NCBI RefSeq assembly: GCF_008014675.1
Contig: NZ_VOXD01000002.1
Location: 1-64,000, forward strand
Length of the DNA stretch: 64,000 nt
From: Neolewinella aurantiaca
Lineage (GTDB): Bacteria; Bacteroidota; Bacteroidia; Chitinophagales; Saprospiraceae
Direction of reading: 5' to 3'
Below are positions 52,409 to 60,863 of this stretch, piece after piece; the stretch's first letter is position 1; the number at the start of each line of letters is the position of its first letter. The notes beneath the pieces are model-generated. The model worked only from the letters and a program-made list of their open reading frames with translations, ran no database searches and was not told the DNA's origin. The position numbers and the translations under genes are program-made.

Positions 52409-53452
52409 CTATACACTCGGGTTAGGCCACTGTTTCTGTACTTCTTCCAAATCGTTTAGCACCTCGTCGGTCAGCATAAGGTCGACACTGTCGATATTAG
52501 TTTTAAGCTGATCCAGACTGGTGGCACCGAAGATGTTACTGTGATTGAAATCCTGATCGTTAACAAAGGCCAACGACATTTGAGTCATGTTCAGGCCGTG
52601 CTTTTTAGCGACGGCCGCGTAGGCCTCCGTAGCCGCTAGCGCATTGTCGTTGCCGTAGCGGGTGTATTGCGGGAAGATGTTCAGCCGCGCACCTGGGCGC
52701 GCCGTTCCGTCCAGGTATTTGCCCGTCAGGCGGCCCATGCCGAGGGGGCTGTAAGGAAAACCCGCGATGTTCTCCCGGAGACAAACTTCCGCCAGGCCGA
52801 CTTCGAAGCCACGGGACAGTAAACTGTAAGGGTTTTGAATGCTTACGGGGCGGGGGAGGCCGTTTGCGTCGGCAAGCTGGAGAATACGCATCAGGCCCCA
52901 GGGCGTTTCGTTGCTCACGCCCCAATGTTTGATGGTGCCGGCTTTGATCAGGCTGTCCATTTTCGTGAGAATATCAAGGAAGTTGTCCTCCCACTGATCG
53001 TTTTTGATGGACTGCACTCCGCGTTTGCCGAAGAAATTTACTTTTCGCTCCGGCCAGTGTAGCTGGTAGAGGTCCAGATAGTCTGTTTGCAGACGGTCCA
53101 GGCTCTGGCCCAATGCCTCGTCTATTTGAGACGGGCTGAAACCAAGATTACCGTTACGGATATGTTTTGCAAATTCTGCCGGCCCCGCAACCTTGCTGGC
53201 CAGAAAAATATCCTTCCTTTTTCCTGTAGCTCTAAACCAGGTGCCAATGATGCTTTCCGTCTTACCCCAGGTTTCGGGCTTACTCGGGATGGCGTAAAGT
53301 TCGGCGGTATCGAAAGCATTTATGCCCCGCTCTACCGCATAATCCATTTGGGCGTGGCCCTCGGCTTCGGTGTTTTGCTTTCCCCAGGTCATGGTGCCCA
53401 GGGTTACTTTAGAAATGTCGAAGTTGGTGGTTCCGAATTTATTGTACCGCAT
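52409..53452 (-). CDS. Aldo/keto reductase
   Basis: The start at 53452 gives 347 residues. The N-terminus MRYNKFGTTNFDISKVTLGTMTWG and the catalytic residues (FDTAELYAIPSK with Asp/Tyr, LYQLHWPER with His) mark an AKR of the Tas/YghZ type. IKHWGVSNETPWGLMRIL and PVSIQNPYSLLSRGFE are conserved. It reduces aldehydes or ketones with NADPH; the natural substrate is unknown. A dispersed element with a TATGTGTG box lies about 95-130 bp upstream in the same orientation. Confidence 0.92.
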   Translation of the reverse strand: MRYNKFGTTNFDISKVTLGTMTWGKQNTEAEGHAQMDYAVERGINAFDTAELYAIPSKPETWGKTESIIGTWFRATGKRKDIFLASKVAGPAEFAKHIRNGNLGFSPSQIDEALGQSLDRLQTDYLDLYQLHWPERKVNFFGKRGVQSIKNDQWEDNFLDILTKMDSLIKAGTIKHWGVSNETPWGLMRILQLADANGLPRPVSIQNPYSLLSRGFEVGLAEVCLRENIAGFPYSPLGMGRLTGKYLDGTARPGARLNIFPQYTRYGNDNALAATEAYAAVAKKHGLNMTQMSLAFVNDQDFNHSNIFGATSLDQLKTNIDSVDLMLTDEVLNDLEEVQKQWPNPSV

Positions 53453-53561
53453 CAGGTTTTGCTCGTTTGTGGTTGACAATGCTGTCGTTGGAGGGTACCC
53501 GTGGACGGGAACAATGTTCAATCCTCCCGACTTTTTTTCCGCTTCTCACACATATGGAGGC

Positions 53562-53581
53562 GGCGCAGACGCAGGTGCAAA
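53562..53581 (-). repeat. Dispersed 20-bp element, copy 17
   Basis: On the minus strand this reads TTTGCACCTGCGTCTGCGCC, a full consensus match. TATGTGTG follows 23 bp after TTTG, pointing toward the aldo/keto reductase. Confidence 0.9.
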
Positions 53582-53634
53582 CAACGTTTTACAAACCAAC
53601 GCTGCTAAAGCTACCTGTGCTTTTTAACCTTCCC

Positions 53635-53654
53635 CCGGCACCTGCGTTCCCGCC
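53635..53654 (+). repeat. Dispersed 20-bp element, copy 18
   Basis: CCGGCACCTGCGTTCCCGCC points toward the ECF sigma gene. A TAGTCTGTG sequence follows at 28 bp and an exact TATATTTG box at 39 bp. Confidence 0.75.
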
Positions 53655-53677
53655 CCTGAAAGCCCTTAGTCTGTGGC

Positions 53678-53685
53678 TATATTTG
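53678..53685 (+). promoter_or_regulatory. -7 promoter box (TATATTTG)
   Basis: An exact TAnnTTTG match in the gap upstream of the ECF sigma gene, 228 bp before its ATG. The long leader makes its use for that gene uncertain. Confidence 0.4.
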
Positions 53686-53913
53686 TTAGGGTAGGATGCG
53701 GATTTATTTCCAGCAATTGACCTTCAGAGAAAAAAAGTTTTCTTTTTTTCTCTGAACTGCAACTTTCGTCCGGAGCTATGGCATTTACCCCATGAAACAA
53801 CATCAACCGTAAACCATGCCCTCACTCAGTTCGCCTGAGAAAAGGGCATAGCCGGGAGGCGGATATCCGTGAAACTCCGTCAAGCCGGCACAAACCCCCG
53901 AAAGGGGCAATCT

Positions 53914-54495
53914 ATGGCACTCGATAACCGCGAGCGTATCTTCAAACTGGAAATGCAGGAGCACTACCAGATCGTTTACAACTTCCTCTACCGAATGTGT
54001 GGTAATGGTGCCGACGCGGCTGACCTTACCCAGGAAACATTCGTGCGGGCTTATGTGAAAATCGATCAGTACGAATCCGGAACCAACGCCCGGGCATGGC
54101 TATTTCGCCTCGCCAAAAACCTGTTCATTAACGACTACCGTAAAAAGTCACGTCGTGGTGAAAGGGAACTTGATGAGCGCGTAGCTTACAACCAGCGCGA
54201 TGAAACGCACTCAATGGCCGGATTTACCGACCTCCGCATCGCCGGTGCCATGGAATCGGACTTCTCCGACGAGATCGTCAAAGCAATGGCCTTGCTCAAA
54301 GACAACAACCGGGCCATTATCATCATGGCGGATCTCTACGACTTCAGCGAAAAAGAAATCGCCAAGGCGATGGACCTCAAACTGAATACTGTAAAGTCCA
54401 CCATCCGTCGTGCCCGCCTGGCACTCATCAAATGCCTGTCCGCTTACGCTGAAGACACCTACGGGATTGTCAACACGCGAAACCTGGGGGCATAA
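53914..54495 (+). CDS. ECF-type RNA polymerase sigma factor
   Basis: The start at 53914 gives 193 residues; an upstream GTG would add 15. Region 2 is at about 15-85 (YNFLYRMCGNGADAADLTQETFVRAYVKI, ARAWLFRLAKNLFINDYRK) and region 4 at about 130-180 (ADLYDFSEKEIAKAMDLKLNTVKSTIRRARLALIK). It should direct a stress or envelope regulon. A terminator and then an 83-residue protein gene follow, which may be its partner. Confidence 0.92.
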   Translation: MALDNRERIFKLEMQEHYQIVYNFLYRMCGNGADAADLTQETFVRAYVKIDQYESGTNARAWLFRLAKNLFINDYRKKSRRGERELDERVAYNQRDETHSMAGFTDLRIAGAMESDFSDEIVKAMALLKDNNRAIIIMADLYDFSEKEIAKAMDLKLNTVKSTIRRARLALIKCLSAYAEDTYGIVNTRNLGA

Positions 54496-54510
54496 TTACG
54501 CAACCACCCA

Positions 54511-54549
54511 ATGCCACCCCGCGAACCAGCTTCACGGGGTGGCATTTTT
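54511..54549 (+). terminator. Rho-independent terminator of the sigma gene
   Basis: ATGCCACCCCG pairs with CGGGGTGGCAT around a 13-base loop, followed by TTTTT. Confidence 0.85.
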
Positions 54550-54590
54550 AACTTTATAACTTCTAATTTCTTCATTCAAGTCATCAAAAA

Positions 54591-54842
54591 ATGTCATTTT
54601 CAAACAGTCGTAAGTCAAACCAGAATCGGAACCACCAACTCCCAGAGGTCGCCGACAGACAACCCGCAGGGCCGACAGGAGAATGTCTTGACCTATCCAT
54701 AGACCCGAATACCGAAGAAATTAAAAACCTCGACGCTTATCAGGTTTTCCTGAAGCGTAACCTCAAACCTCTCGCTGCCCCCGTTGACTTATTGGCCAAC
54801 ATTCAGGCGAGGTTAGCAGAAATCGACGCGCAAAAAGCGTAA
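54591..54842 (+). CDS. Small protein of unknown function downstream of a sigma factor
   Basis: The 83-residue protein has a polar, low-complexity N-terminal half (SNSRKSNQNRNHQLPEVADRQ) and a likely helical C-terminus (DAYQVFLKRNLKPLAAPVDLLANIQARLAEID). No zinc-binding anti-sigma motif (HxxxCxxC) and no transmembrane helix is seen. A terminator separates it from the sigma gene, but readthrough or a separate promoter is possible. It could be a real small gene or a chance frame; the amphipathic end favours a real one. Confidence 0.5.
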   Translation: MSFSNSRKSNQNRNHQLPEVADRQPAGPTGECLDLSIDPNTEEIKNLDAYQVFLKRNLKPLAAPVDLLANIQARLAEIDAQKA

Positions 54843-54878
54843 CGCACGCAGCCTGAAATCCAGGCGCCACCCTACTGA

Positions 54879-54917
54879 GGGTCGGAAAAAAGATGCGAAA
54901 TCCGACAACCTTTTTTT
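54879..54917 (+). terminator. Rho-independent terminator
   Basis: GTCGGA pairs with TCCGAC around an A-rich loop, and AACCTTTTTTT follows. It lies 36 bp after the 83-residue protein gene. Confidence 0.6.
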
Positions 54918-54950
54918 GCTGGTTTTTATTAGGATAAAAACTGTCCTGAT

Positions 54951-55997
54951 ATGGATGCCCTACGCCAATCCACGTTCAATAATGTGCCTAATTTGGTTTA
55001 CGTGTCCGACGATAAGCCCGGTTGGACACGAAGACGTTGCGGGCGCGGATTCAGCTACTTCCGGGAAGACGGATCACGGATCAGAGACAAACTCATCCGC
55101 GACCGCCTCAAGGCACTCGCTATCCCTCCCGCATGGAGGGAAGTGTGGATTTGCCCCCTCGAAAACGGACACCTGCTCAGTACCGGCAGGGACGATGCAG
55201 ATCGTAAACAGTACCGTTACCATCCCGACTGGATGGCCTACCAGCAATTGAATAAATTCAGCCAACTGGTCGGGTTTGCGGAGTTGCTTCCTGCCGCCCG
55301 GCAGGGAATCCGGACCATCATCACCGACCGGAGCCAGCAATGGAGCCACCGCCGGGTCTCGGCTATCGCCGTAGCCCTCCTGGACGAAACCGGGATGCGC
55401 GTTGGCAACGCCTCCTATCAACGAAAGAACGGAACCACCGGCCTGACCACCCTGCGCCGCAAACACGTCGAAACCGATGAGGATGGTCTCCACTTCGATT
55501 ATACCGGAAAGAGTAACATCGAACGCTCGGTCGATCTCGCTGATAAAACCCTGGTACGGCTGGTGCACAATATGAGTGAACTACCGGGCTATAAAATTTT
55601 CCGCTACCGGGATGCAGATGGCAAGATGAAAGACCTCGACAGCCGGGATGTGAACGAAATGATCAAAGAGCTGGTCGGACCAGATTTTAGCAGTAAGTTC
55701 TTTCGTACCTGGGCAGCAACTTCTTCTGCAGTACGGGAATACTGGGAGCTCCGGGAAGAAAACGGCGGTAAAGTACCTGAAAGGCCGGACCTTAGGGTAA
55801 CTGAACGGGTAGCCGAATTTCTGGGGAATACGGTCTCTGTTTGCCGCAAATACTACATCCATCCGGCGGTGATGGCGGCCATCATCGATGGCAACGTTCC
55901 TGGTCCGGAATCGGTCAGTTCAAAAGACGAAGAGCGTTTCTCAGGGGAGTTTGACCTGGAAGAAATTATTGCCTTCTCCCTGTGCTCCGCGAAGTAG
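54951..55997 (+). CDS. Poxvirus-type DNA topoisomerase IB
   Basis: The 348-residue protein has the bacterial TopIB layout: an N-terminal domain (GWTRRRCGRGFSYF, IPPAWREVWICP) and a catalytic domain with LDETGMRVGNASY, GLTTLRRKHV, FRTWAATSSAVREYW and VCRKYYIHPAVM. Tyr302 in YYIHP is the likely nucleophile. It relaxes supercoils by a 3'-phosphotyrosyl intermediate without ATP. Its last 32 bp overlap the end of the convergent porD gene. Confidence 0.93.
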   Translation: MDALRQSTFNNVPNLVYVSDDKPGWTRRRCGRGFSYFREDGSRIRDKLIRDRLKALAIPPAWREVWICPLENGHLLSTGRDDADRKQYRYHPDWMAYQQLNKFSQLVGFAELLPAARQGIRTIITDRSQQWSHRRVSAIAVALLDETGMRVGNASYQRKNGTTGLTTLRRKHVETDEDGLHFDYTGKSNIERSVDLADKTLVRLVHNMSELPGYKIFRYRDADGKMKDLDSRDVNEMIKELVGPDFSSKFFRTWAATSSAVREYWELREENGGKVPERPDLRVTERVAEFLGNTVSVCRKYYIHPAVMAAIIDGNVPGPESVSSKDEERFSGEFDLEEIIAFSLCSAK

Positions 55998-56964
55998 CGC
56001 GGCCGGGCACAGCCCGGCTTCTGATGCTACGGTATGCACTTGACTTGGATGGGTCCAGACGCGACATCGACTGGATCACAGCGTTCTGCTCTACCGCGGT
56101 AGCTCCCTTGTAAATCTCAATTATTTCGTCACGCTTTGCATCGACAAAAGCCTGAGCGTAGACTGTTTGCGGGTAGGCCTGATTGGCCTTCTGGGCGTCT
56201 TCGATGGCAAGGGTCACGTTATTGCGCCCGGCAACCAGGTCCTGGCTCATCAGGTCAAGTCCCGTCCGGTGATAAGCGTAATAAGCCCGGCGCAGCGGCA
56301 GCATTCGGGGGCTGGTGATGTTCTCCAGCAGGAAGTAACGGTTGCGCTGCTTACCGTTCGCACTCCAGCCGTTGTTGGTGTCGTTGGTGATATTGGTGGG
56401 CAGGCGGTTGTAAAGCTCCTGGGCTTTTTGGAAAAAAGCGTCTCCGCCCAGCGGGCTGAAGCTATCGTAGTCGAGGCCCAGAATGATGTAGCTGTAAAAA
56501 GCGAAAACAGACCCGAGGTCACTCAGGTAGTTCTGGTCGGAGTACTGTATTCCTTCGCCCTGACTGTAGCTGAACTCCACAAATTTATCGAGAGTGTTCA
56601 GGATCGGAGTCTTTTCACCGGTGTTGTAAACCGGGCGCAGGCTCTGGATGGCAACCGTCGCTTTGTAGGCGTCGGGGATAGCCACCTGGGCGCCGTCTCC
56701 TTTGGCGGATTTTTCGGTCTGCTCGCTGATCGTGAAGAATAAAGTAGCTTCGATGCGCTCCTCGGGCTCAAACCGGTCTTCGGTCCATACCTGGTTGTTG
56801 AGGAAGGTGATCAGGTCTTTTTCTAGTGCGTTGAAAACCCGCTTGTCGGTTTGTAAAATCTGATCGGTGTTCATATTGATCGTCCATAGAATTTCACTCT
56901 GGGCGCTGACGCAGGTGCAAAGGAAGAGGACGAAGGAGCAAAGTAGGGAGAAATGTTTATTCAT
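55966..56964 (-). CDS. porD: DUF4835 protein, PorD-like T9SS component
   Basis: The ATG at 56964 gives 332 residues with a signal peptide ending VSAQS. The DUF4835 signatures are visible: FNALEKDLITFLNNQVWTEDRFEPEERIEATLFFTI, QSLRPVYNTGEKTPILNTLDKFVEFSY, LGSVFAFYSYIILGLDYDSFS and GGDAFFQKAQELYNRL. PorD is associated with type IX secretion. Its place after bamD, rpoZ and coaBC matches the conserved Bacteroidota cluster. The signal-peptide codons (LCTCVSAQ) contain dispersed-element copy 19. Confidence 0.88.
   Translation of the reverse strand: MNKHFSLLCSFVLFLCTCVSAQSEILWTINMNTDQILQTDKRVFNALEKDLITFLNNQVWTEDRFEPEERIEATLFFTISEQTEKSAKGDGAQVAIPDAYKATVAIQSLRPVYNTGEKTPILNTLDKFVEFSYSQGEGIQYSDQNYLSDLGSVFAFYSYIILGLDYDSFSPLGGDAFFQKAQELYNRLPTNITNDTNNGWSANGKQRNRYFLLENITSPRMLPLRRAYYAYHRTGLDLMSQDLVAGRNNVTLAIEDAQKANQAYPQTVYAQAFVDAKRDEIIEIYKGATAVEQNAVIQSMSRLDPSKSSAYRSIRSRAVPGRATSRSTGRRQ
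56902..56921 (-). repeat. Dispersed 20-bp element, copy 19 (in signal peptide codons)
   Basis: On the minus strand this is TTTGCACCTGCGTCAGCGCC, a full consensus match, in sense orientation. It encodes LCTCVSA of the PorD signal peptide. Confidence 0.9.
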
Positions 56965-57040
56965 GTCGGTTGTCAATTATCGGTTGCGAGCAGCGGGTTG
57001 TGAAGTCTTTTGTCAATTACAGACCAGGCCAACCGGTTAC

Positions 57041-58315
57041 TCATAACTCTTGCACCAGCGCATCTAAAATGTCGTGCGCTACGGCGGCCTTAGTTTTTAA
57101 CTCAAAGTCGGTCACCTTATTGTTTGTTACCAACTGAATCTTGTTGGTTGTGTGGCCAAAGGCTGCCCCTTTATCGTTGGGGGAGTTCAGCACGATAAAG
57201 TCGAAATTTTTCCTTTTCAACTTGCCTCTGGCGTTTTCAAGGCCGTTTTCGGTCTCGAGCGCAAAGCCGACGAGTCTCTGGTGTGGTTTTTTCTCCTGCC
57301 CGAGCTCAGCAGCGATGTCTGGGTTGCGGACGAGTTTTACCGTCAGCGGACCATCCTTTTTCTTGATCTTGCCCGCTTCGGTCCGTGAGGGGCGGTAGTC
57401 TGCTACCGCAGCCGCGAGGATCGCGGCATCAGCCTGCCGCCATTTCAGGACCGATACGGCGTGCATCTCGCGGGCAGACCGGACGTTATGGATGGTTATG
57501 CCATTTTGGTCCGTAGTCAGCTTGGTAGGGCCCAATACGAGGTCGACTCTGGCACCGCGTGCTGCTGCGGCTTCGGCCAACGCGATGCCCATCCGGCCCG
57601 TACTGCGGTTGCCGAGGTAGCGCACCGGGTCGAGGTCTTCGTAGGTGGGGCCGGCTGTTATGAGAATTGCTTTGCCGGCAAGGTCTTGCACCGCAATGGT
57701 GGCCGGAGGTGTCCCGCCCTGCTCACCGTTAACATTCTTTGCATCCTGCGGTCGCGCCTCTCCTGAATTTGGTTGCCCGGCCAGAAAATCACTCAGGGTT
57801 TTGATGATCTCGTCGGGCTCGGCCAGGCGGCCGGCTCCGGAAAGACCGGAGGCCAACTCTCCCGTACCTACATCGATCAGGTGGTTGCCGTAGCTGGTGA
57901 GGAGCTGCACGTTGCGTTGGGTGGCGGGGTGGGCCCACATGTCGAGGTCCATTGCCGGAGCAAAAAAGACCGGGCACCGGGCCGAGAGGTAGACGGCTAC
58001 AATTGCGCTGTCACAAATGCCGTTGGCCATCTTCCCCAGTGTCGTCGCTGTAGCCGGGGCTACCAGCATTGCATCCGCCCATAAACCGAGTTCAACATGG
58101 TTGTTCCAGCTGCTGCCATCGTGCACGGAAGAGGTGACTTCGTGCTTTGAGAGGGTAGCCATAGTCAGGGGCGAAATGAAGTCTGTCGCCGCCCTGGTCA
58201 TCAATACCCGTACTTCGGCGCCCTGTTTCACCAGCCCGCGAACGATGAGGGCTGCCTTGTAGGCAGCGATTGAACCTGATACGCCAAGGATGATTTTTTT
58301 TCCTTCTAAAGACAT
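57041..58315 (-). CDS. coaBC: Bifunctional phosphopantothenoylcysteine decarboxylase/synthetase
   Basis: The 424-residue protein has an N-terminal flavin-dependent CoaC domain (ILGVSGSIAAYKAALIVRGL, NNHVELGLWADAMLVAPATATTLGKMANG with the active His, FFAPAMDLDMW) and a C-terminal CoaB domain (ILITAGPTYEDLDPVRYLGNRSTGRMGIALAEAA, IKKKDG, ALETENG). It makes 4'-phosphopantetheine from phosphopantothenate, Cys and CTP for coenzyme A. The interdomain linker (about 183-215) is unusually long and is partly encoded by dispersed-element copy 20. Confidence 0.95.
   Translation of the reverse strand: MSLEGKKIILGVSGSIAAYKAALIVRGLVKQGAEVRVLMTRAATDFISPLTMATLSKHEVTSSVHDGSSWNNHVELGLWADAMLVAPATATTLGKMANGICDSAIVAVYLSARCPVFFAPAMDLDMWAHPATQRNVQLLTSYGNHLIDVGTGELASGLSGAGRLAEPDEIIKTLSDFLAGQPNSGEARPQDAKNVNGEQGGTPPATIAVQDLAGKAILITAGPTYEDLDPVRYLGNRSTGRMGIALAEAAAARGARVDLVLGPTKLTTDQNGITIHNVRSAREMHAVSVLKWRQADAAILAAAVADYRPSRTEAGKIKKKDGPLTVKLVRNPDIAAELGQEKKPHQRLVGFALETENGLENARGKLKRKNFDFIVLNSPNDKGAAFGHTTNKIQLVTNNKVTDFELKTKAAVAHDILDALVQEL
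57738..57758 (+). repeat. Dispersed element, copy 20 (variant, antisense in CoaBC linker)
   Basis: TTTGCATCCTGCG followed by GTCGCGCC has the one-base insertion of the variant subfamily. On the gene strand it is read as ARPQDAK in the CoaBC linker. Confidence 0.8.
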
Positions 58316-58441
58316 AGGGGACGGTTGACGGGCGTGGTGCCGGAGCGTAAAGCAAAAGGCAATGGTAGTGCCCTTAAAAACGAGAAACCAGGAGCCGGTT
58401 ACACCTGCTCCCAGTTTCTGACTTCTGGTTTTTTGTTCGGT

Positions 58442-58786
58442 TTATACCTCCTCTTCTTCGCGGGCAGCGTTGTAGCGGTGGTACAGCTCGTCGTCAAGGT
58501 ATTCGCGCATAGCGATCAGTACCGGATTGGGGAGCTTTTCGTAAAACTTGGAGATTTCGATCTGCTCCTTGTTCTCAACTACTTCCTCGATGGTGTCGGT
58601 CACTTCAGCAAACTCTTCGAGTTTCTGGTCGAGCTCGTGTTTGAGGTCGACAGCGAGCTGACGGGCGCGGCGGCTGACAATGGCGAGGGTTTCGTAGATG
58701 TTACCCGTGTCTTTCACTACATTCTGGATGTCGCGGGCACTAACGTCGGGACTAAGGCCTTGAGCCCGTGCTTTGATATCTGACAT
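58442..58786 (-). CDS. rpoZ: RNA polymerase omega subunit
   Basis: The 114-residue protein has the Bacteroidota omega pattern: TGNIYETLAIVSRRARQLAVDLKHEL and a Glu/Asp-rich middle, followed by FYEKLPNPVLIAMREYLDDELYHRYN. Omega helps assemble RNA polymerase and in some bacteria binds ppGpp. Its start overlaps the end of bamD by 35 bp, which ties the two genes translationally. It is 127 bp upstream of coaBC. Confidence 0.92.
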   Translation of the reverse strand: MSDIKARAQGLSPDVSARDIQNVVKDTGNIYETLAIVSRRARQLAVDLKHELDQKLEEFAEVTDTIEEVVENKEQIEISKFYEKLPNPVLIAMREYLDDELYHRYNAAREEEEV

Positions 58787-59585
58787 TTTCGAGTTCTTTT
58801 AGTTTGGCTTGAGATTTTGTGAGGATGTCCTGAAGCTCGTCACGGTATTCGCTCGTGTCGTAGCGTTCCAGGAAGGAGTTGGTGAGATCGACCGCTTTTT
58901 CGAAACGCTCCTGTTGGCGGGTTACGTAGCTTTGGCGGGCGTACTCGTATTGGCTTTTGGCCATGAGGAAACGAATCTCCTCGGCACGGGCGGTTTCGGG
59001 ATAGTCTTTCAGGACATTCTCGAAACTTCGCTGTGCAGATTCAAAACGCGAAAGGTCTACGTAGAGTTTCGCGGATTCGAAATCCTTCTTTTCCATTTTG
59101 GCCCGCATTTCGTCGATGAGCAGGTTTGCTTCCGATACGCGCTCACTATTGGGGTAGCGGTTGGCGAATTCTTCGAAGCCCTCGATGGCTTTAACGCTGT
59201 AGCTTTGATCGAGGCGGTAAACGGGGCTGAGCTCGTAGTTGGAGTAGGCAGCCATGAAGTCGGCCTCTTCCTTCAGCGGGGAGCCACCGTATGTGGTGGC
59301 AAAATTTTTGAAGTAGTAGCTGGCCAGTACGTACTGCCTGGTGTAGTAGTAGGTGTAGGCGTAGCGGTAGGCAATTTCTTCAGCTTCAGCCTTGCCACGG
59401 TAAGGGCCAATGGTAAGCTCGTAGAGCGTCTGTGCCCGCTGGTATTCACCCTGTTCGTAGTAGTCGCCGGCTTTAGCTAACCACAGCGCAGGGTCTCCGC
59501 TGGTACGGACAGACTCAAATTCCGACTTACAGCCAAAGGCGATAAGGGCAACAAAGAGGAGGGATAGAAAGTGGCTGAATTTCAT
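58752..59585 (-). CDS. bamD: Outer membrane assembly lipoprotein BamD
   Basis: The 277-residue lipoprotein has its Cys at residue 19 (LIAFGC). It is made of TPR-like helices: YYEQGEYQRAQTLYELTIGPY, EEIAYRYAYTYYYTRQYVLASYYFKNFATTYGGS, AIEGFEEFANRYPNSERVSEAN and AQRSFENVLKDYPETARAEEIRFLMAKSQYEYA. BamD works with BamA to insert barrel proteins in the outer membrane. It heads the conserved bamD-rpoZ-coaBC-porD cluster. Confidence 0.93.
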   Translation of the reverse strand: MKFSHFLSLLFVALIAFGCKSEFESVRTSGDPALWLAKAGDYYEQGEYQRAQTLYELTIGPYRGKAEAEEIAYRYAYTYYYTRQYVLASYYFKNFATTYGGSPLKEEADFMAAYSNYELSPVYRLDQSYSVKAIEGFEEFANRYPNSERVSEANLLIDEMRAKMEKKDFESAKLYVDLSRFESAQRSFENVLKDYPETARAEEIRFLMAKSQYEYARQSYVTRQQERFEKAVDLTNSFLERYDTSEYRDELQDILTKSQAKLKELENVRYQSTGSRP

Positions 59586-59930
59586 ATAGCACGCAAAGGT
59601 AAGGAAAATTAGTAAGTTGGTTCTTTTGTTTGTCGTTCGTGTGGGCGGGGGAGAAGGGATAAAAACTGTTTCAGCTCACAGGAGAGCCAACTTGCAGTAT
59701 TTTGGCATGTGATGTCCCGCCGGGGGCGGAGAGTGAAAGGGCTTTTCCGCTGGCGTTTCAGGCAGGAGCCCCAACCCGTGTTCTGAGGATTTCAGGGTAT
59801 GATAATGGGGTAGCACCGTAAAGAGGAGTAAAAGCACGGAAAGGTTGTAGAAGTAAACCATTACCTTGCACCCTGCGAACTAAAGTATCTGGCACCAATT
59901 CCATCTCCACCGCGCATCGATGAACTTCGG
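59586..59930. other. Divergent intergenic region
   Basis: This 345-bp gap between bamD and the DUF3137 gene holds a partial dispersed element at 59875-59887. A 61-residue minus-strand frame (59676-59861) is not convincing. Confidence 0.4.
59875..59887 (+). repeat. Dispersed element, copy 21 (partial)
   Basis: CTTGCACCCTGCG matches the first 13 bases of the variant form and then departs. TATCTGGC follows, about 43 bp before the DUF3137 start. Confidence 0.45.
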
Positions 59931-60833
59931 ATGTTTTACAACACCACCATCCGCCCCGAGCTGTACCGGCTCGAACGGATGCGCCTGCGCCTGGTCCGCG
60001 GAATATTTGCGTCCGTTTTGGCGGTAGTGCTTTTGCTCATCAGTTTTGTCGTTTTCGACCTGGGCTTCCTGATTTTCCTGCTGGCGATGCCGATCGTTTT
60101 TTACATGGGGGCATTGTACTACCGTATTGAAAAATTTCGCCAGGCCTTCAAACCGGCGATCATGACGCTGCTGATGGAGTTCCTCAATGATGCGCCTAAT
60201 TACCGGTCACTGACCTATGACCCGAAACACCCGATCGGCCGTGACCGGTTTGAACGCAGTGGCCTGTTTCGTCCCTCGCCGGATGCTTACCACGCCGAGG
60301 ACTACATAAAAGGCCTTGTGGGCGAAATGGCCTTCGAGATGGGCGAGGCCTATGTCCGGGAAATCAGCGCGGCAAGCAACCGGCTGGAGGTGGTGTTCAG
60401 CGGCCTGTTCGTCCATGCTATTTTCAACGAGCCGACCACAGGGCAGATCGCCGTTTGGCCCCGCAGGAACATTCGTCGCCTCAAGCGGGCGGTAGATGCT
60501 TATGTATCGGACAGCGGCATCAACGCCGATATTGAGGTGATGAACCCGGGCTTCCGCGAGGAATTTACCGTTTACGCAAAGCCGGGAACCCACGTGGCGG
60601 GCATCCTGACTCCGCCAATGCAGGATGCTCTGCTGGAGTTTGCCCGCGACCAGGACCAGGATCTTTTCTTTGCTGTCCACAACCAAGACCTGTTTATCGG
60701 GGTGGCGCACGATTATGATATGCTGGAACCGAGGTTCTTTAAGTCTAACCTCAGTTTTGCCCTTATCCGTAAATTTTACGCCGATATCACGCTCATGCTC
60801 GGCGTGATTTCCGATTTTGACCAGACGCACTAA
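59931..60833 (+). CDS. DUF3137 membrane protein
   Basis: The 300-residue protein has two transmembrane helices near 26-65 and then a soluble part with the DUF3137 pattern: FERSGLFRPSPDAYHAEDYIKGLVGEMAFEMGEAY, LEVVFSGLFVHAIFN, GFREEFTVYAKPG, NQDLFIGVAHDYDMLEP. The soluble domain likely faces the cytoplasm. Function unknown; homologues in Bacteroidota are often next to other small membrane proteins. It is followed 30 bp later by an RDD gene, so an operon is likely. Confidence 0.85.
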   Translation: MFYNTTIRPELYRLERMRLRLVRGIFASVLAVVLLLISFVVFDLGFLIFLLAMPIVFYMGALYYRIEKFRQAFKPAIMTLLMEFLNDAPNYRSLTYDPKHPIGRDRFERSGLFRPSPDAYHAEDYIKGLVGEMAFEMGEAYVREISAASNRLEVVFSGLFVHAIFNEPTTGQIAVWPRRNIRRLKRAVDAYVSDSGINADIEVMNPGFREEFTVYAKPGTHVAGILTPPMQDALLEFARDQDQDLFFAVHNQDLFIGVAHDYDMLEPRFFKSNLSFALIRKFYADITLMLGVISDFDQTH

Positions 60834-60863
60834 GTTTTGTATTTTCTGTAGGAAACTTCTTCA

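Larger units (their letters stand above)
53453..53913. other. Divergent intergenic region with two dispersed elements
   Basis: This 461-bp gap between the aldo/keto reductase and ECF sigma genes holds repeat copies 17 (minus) and 18 (plus), each pointing to one of the divergent genes, and an exact -7 box at 53678-53685. No gene is supported. Confidence 0.5.

Noticed and set aside
57541-57556. TGGCACC-containing sequence as a second sigma-54 promoter inside coaBC.
   Set aside because: The -12 GC is not at the right spacing, and it lies inside a gene with no start downstream on that strand.
59676-59861. Minus-strand frame of 61 codons with a hydrophobic start.
   Set aside because: No family match, no promoter, and a proline-rich unstructured tail; probably chance.
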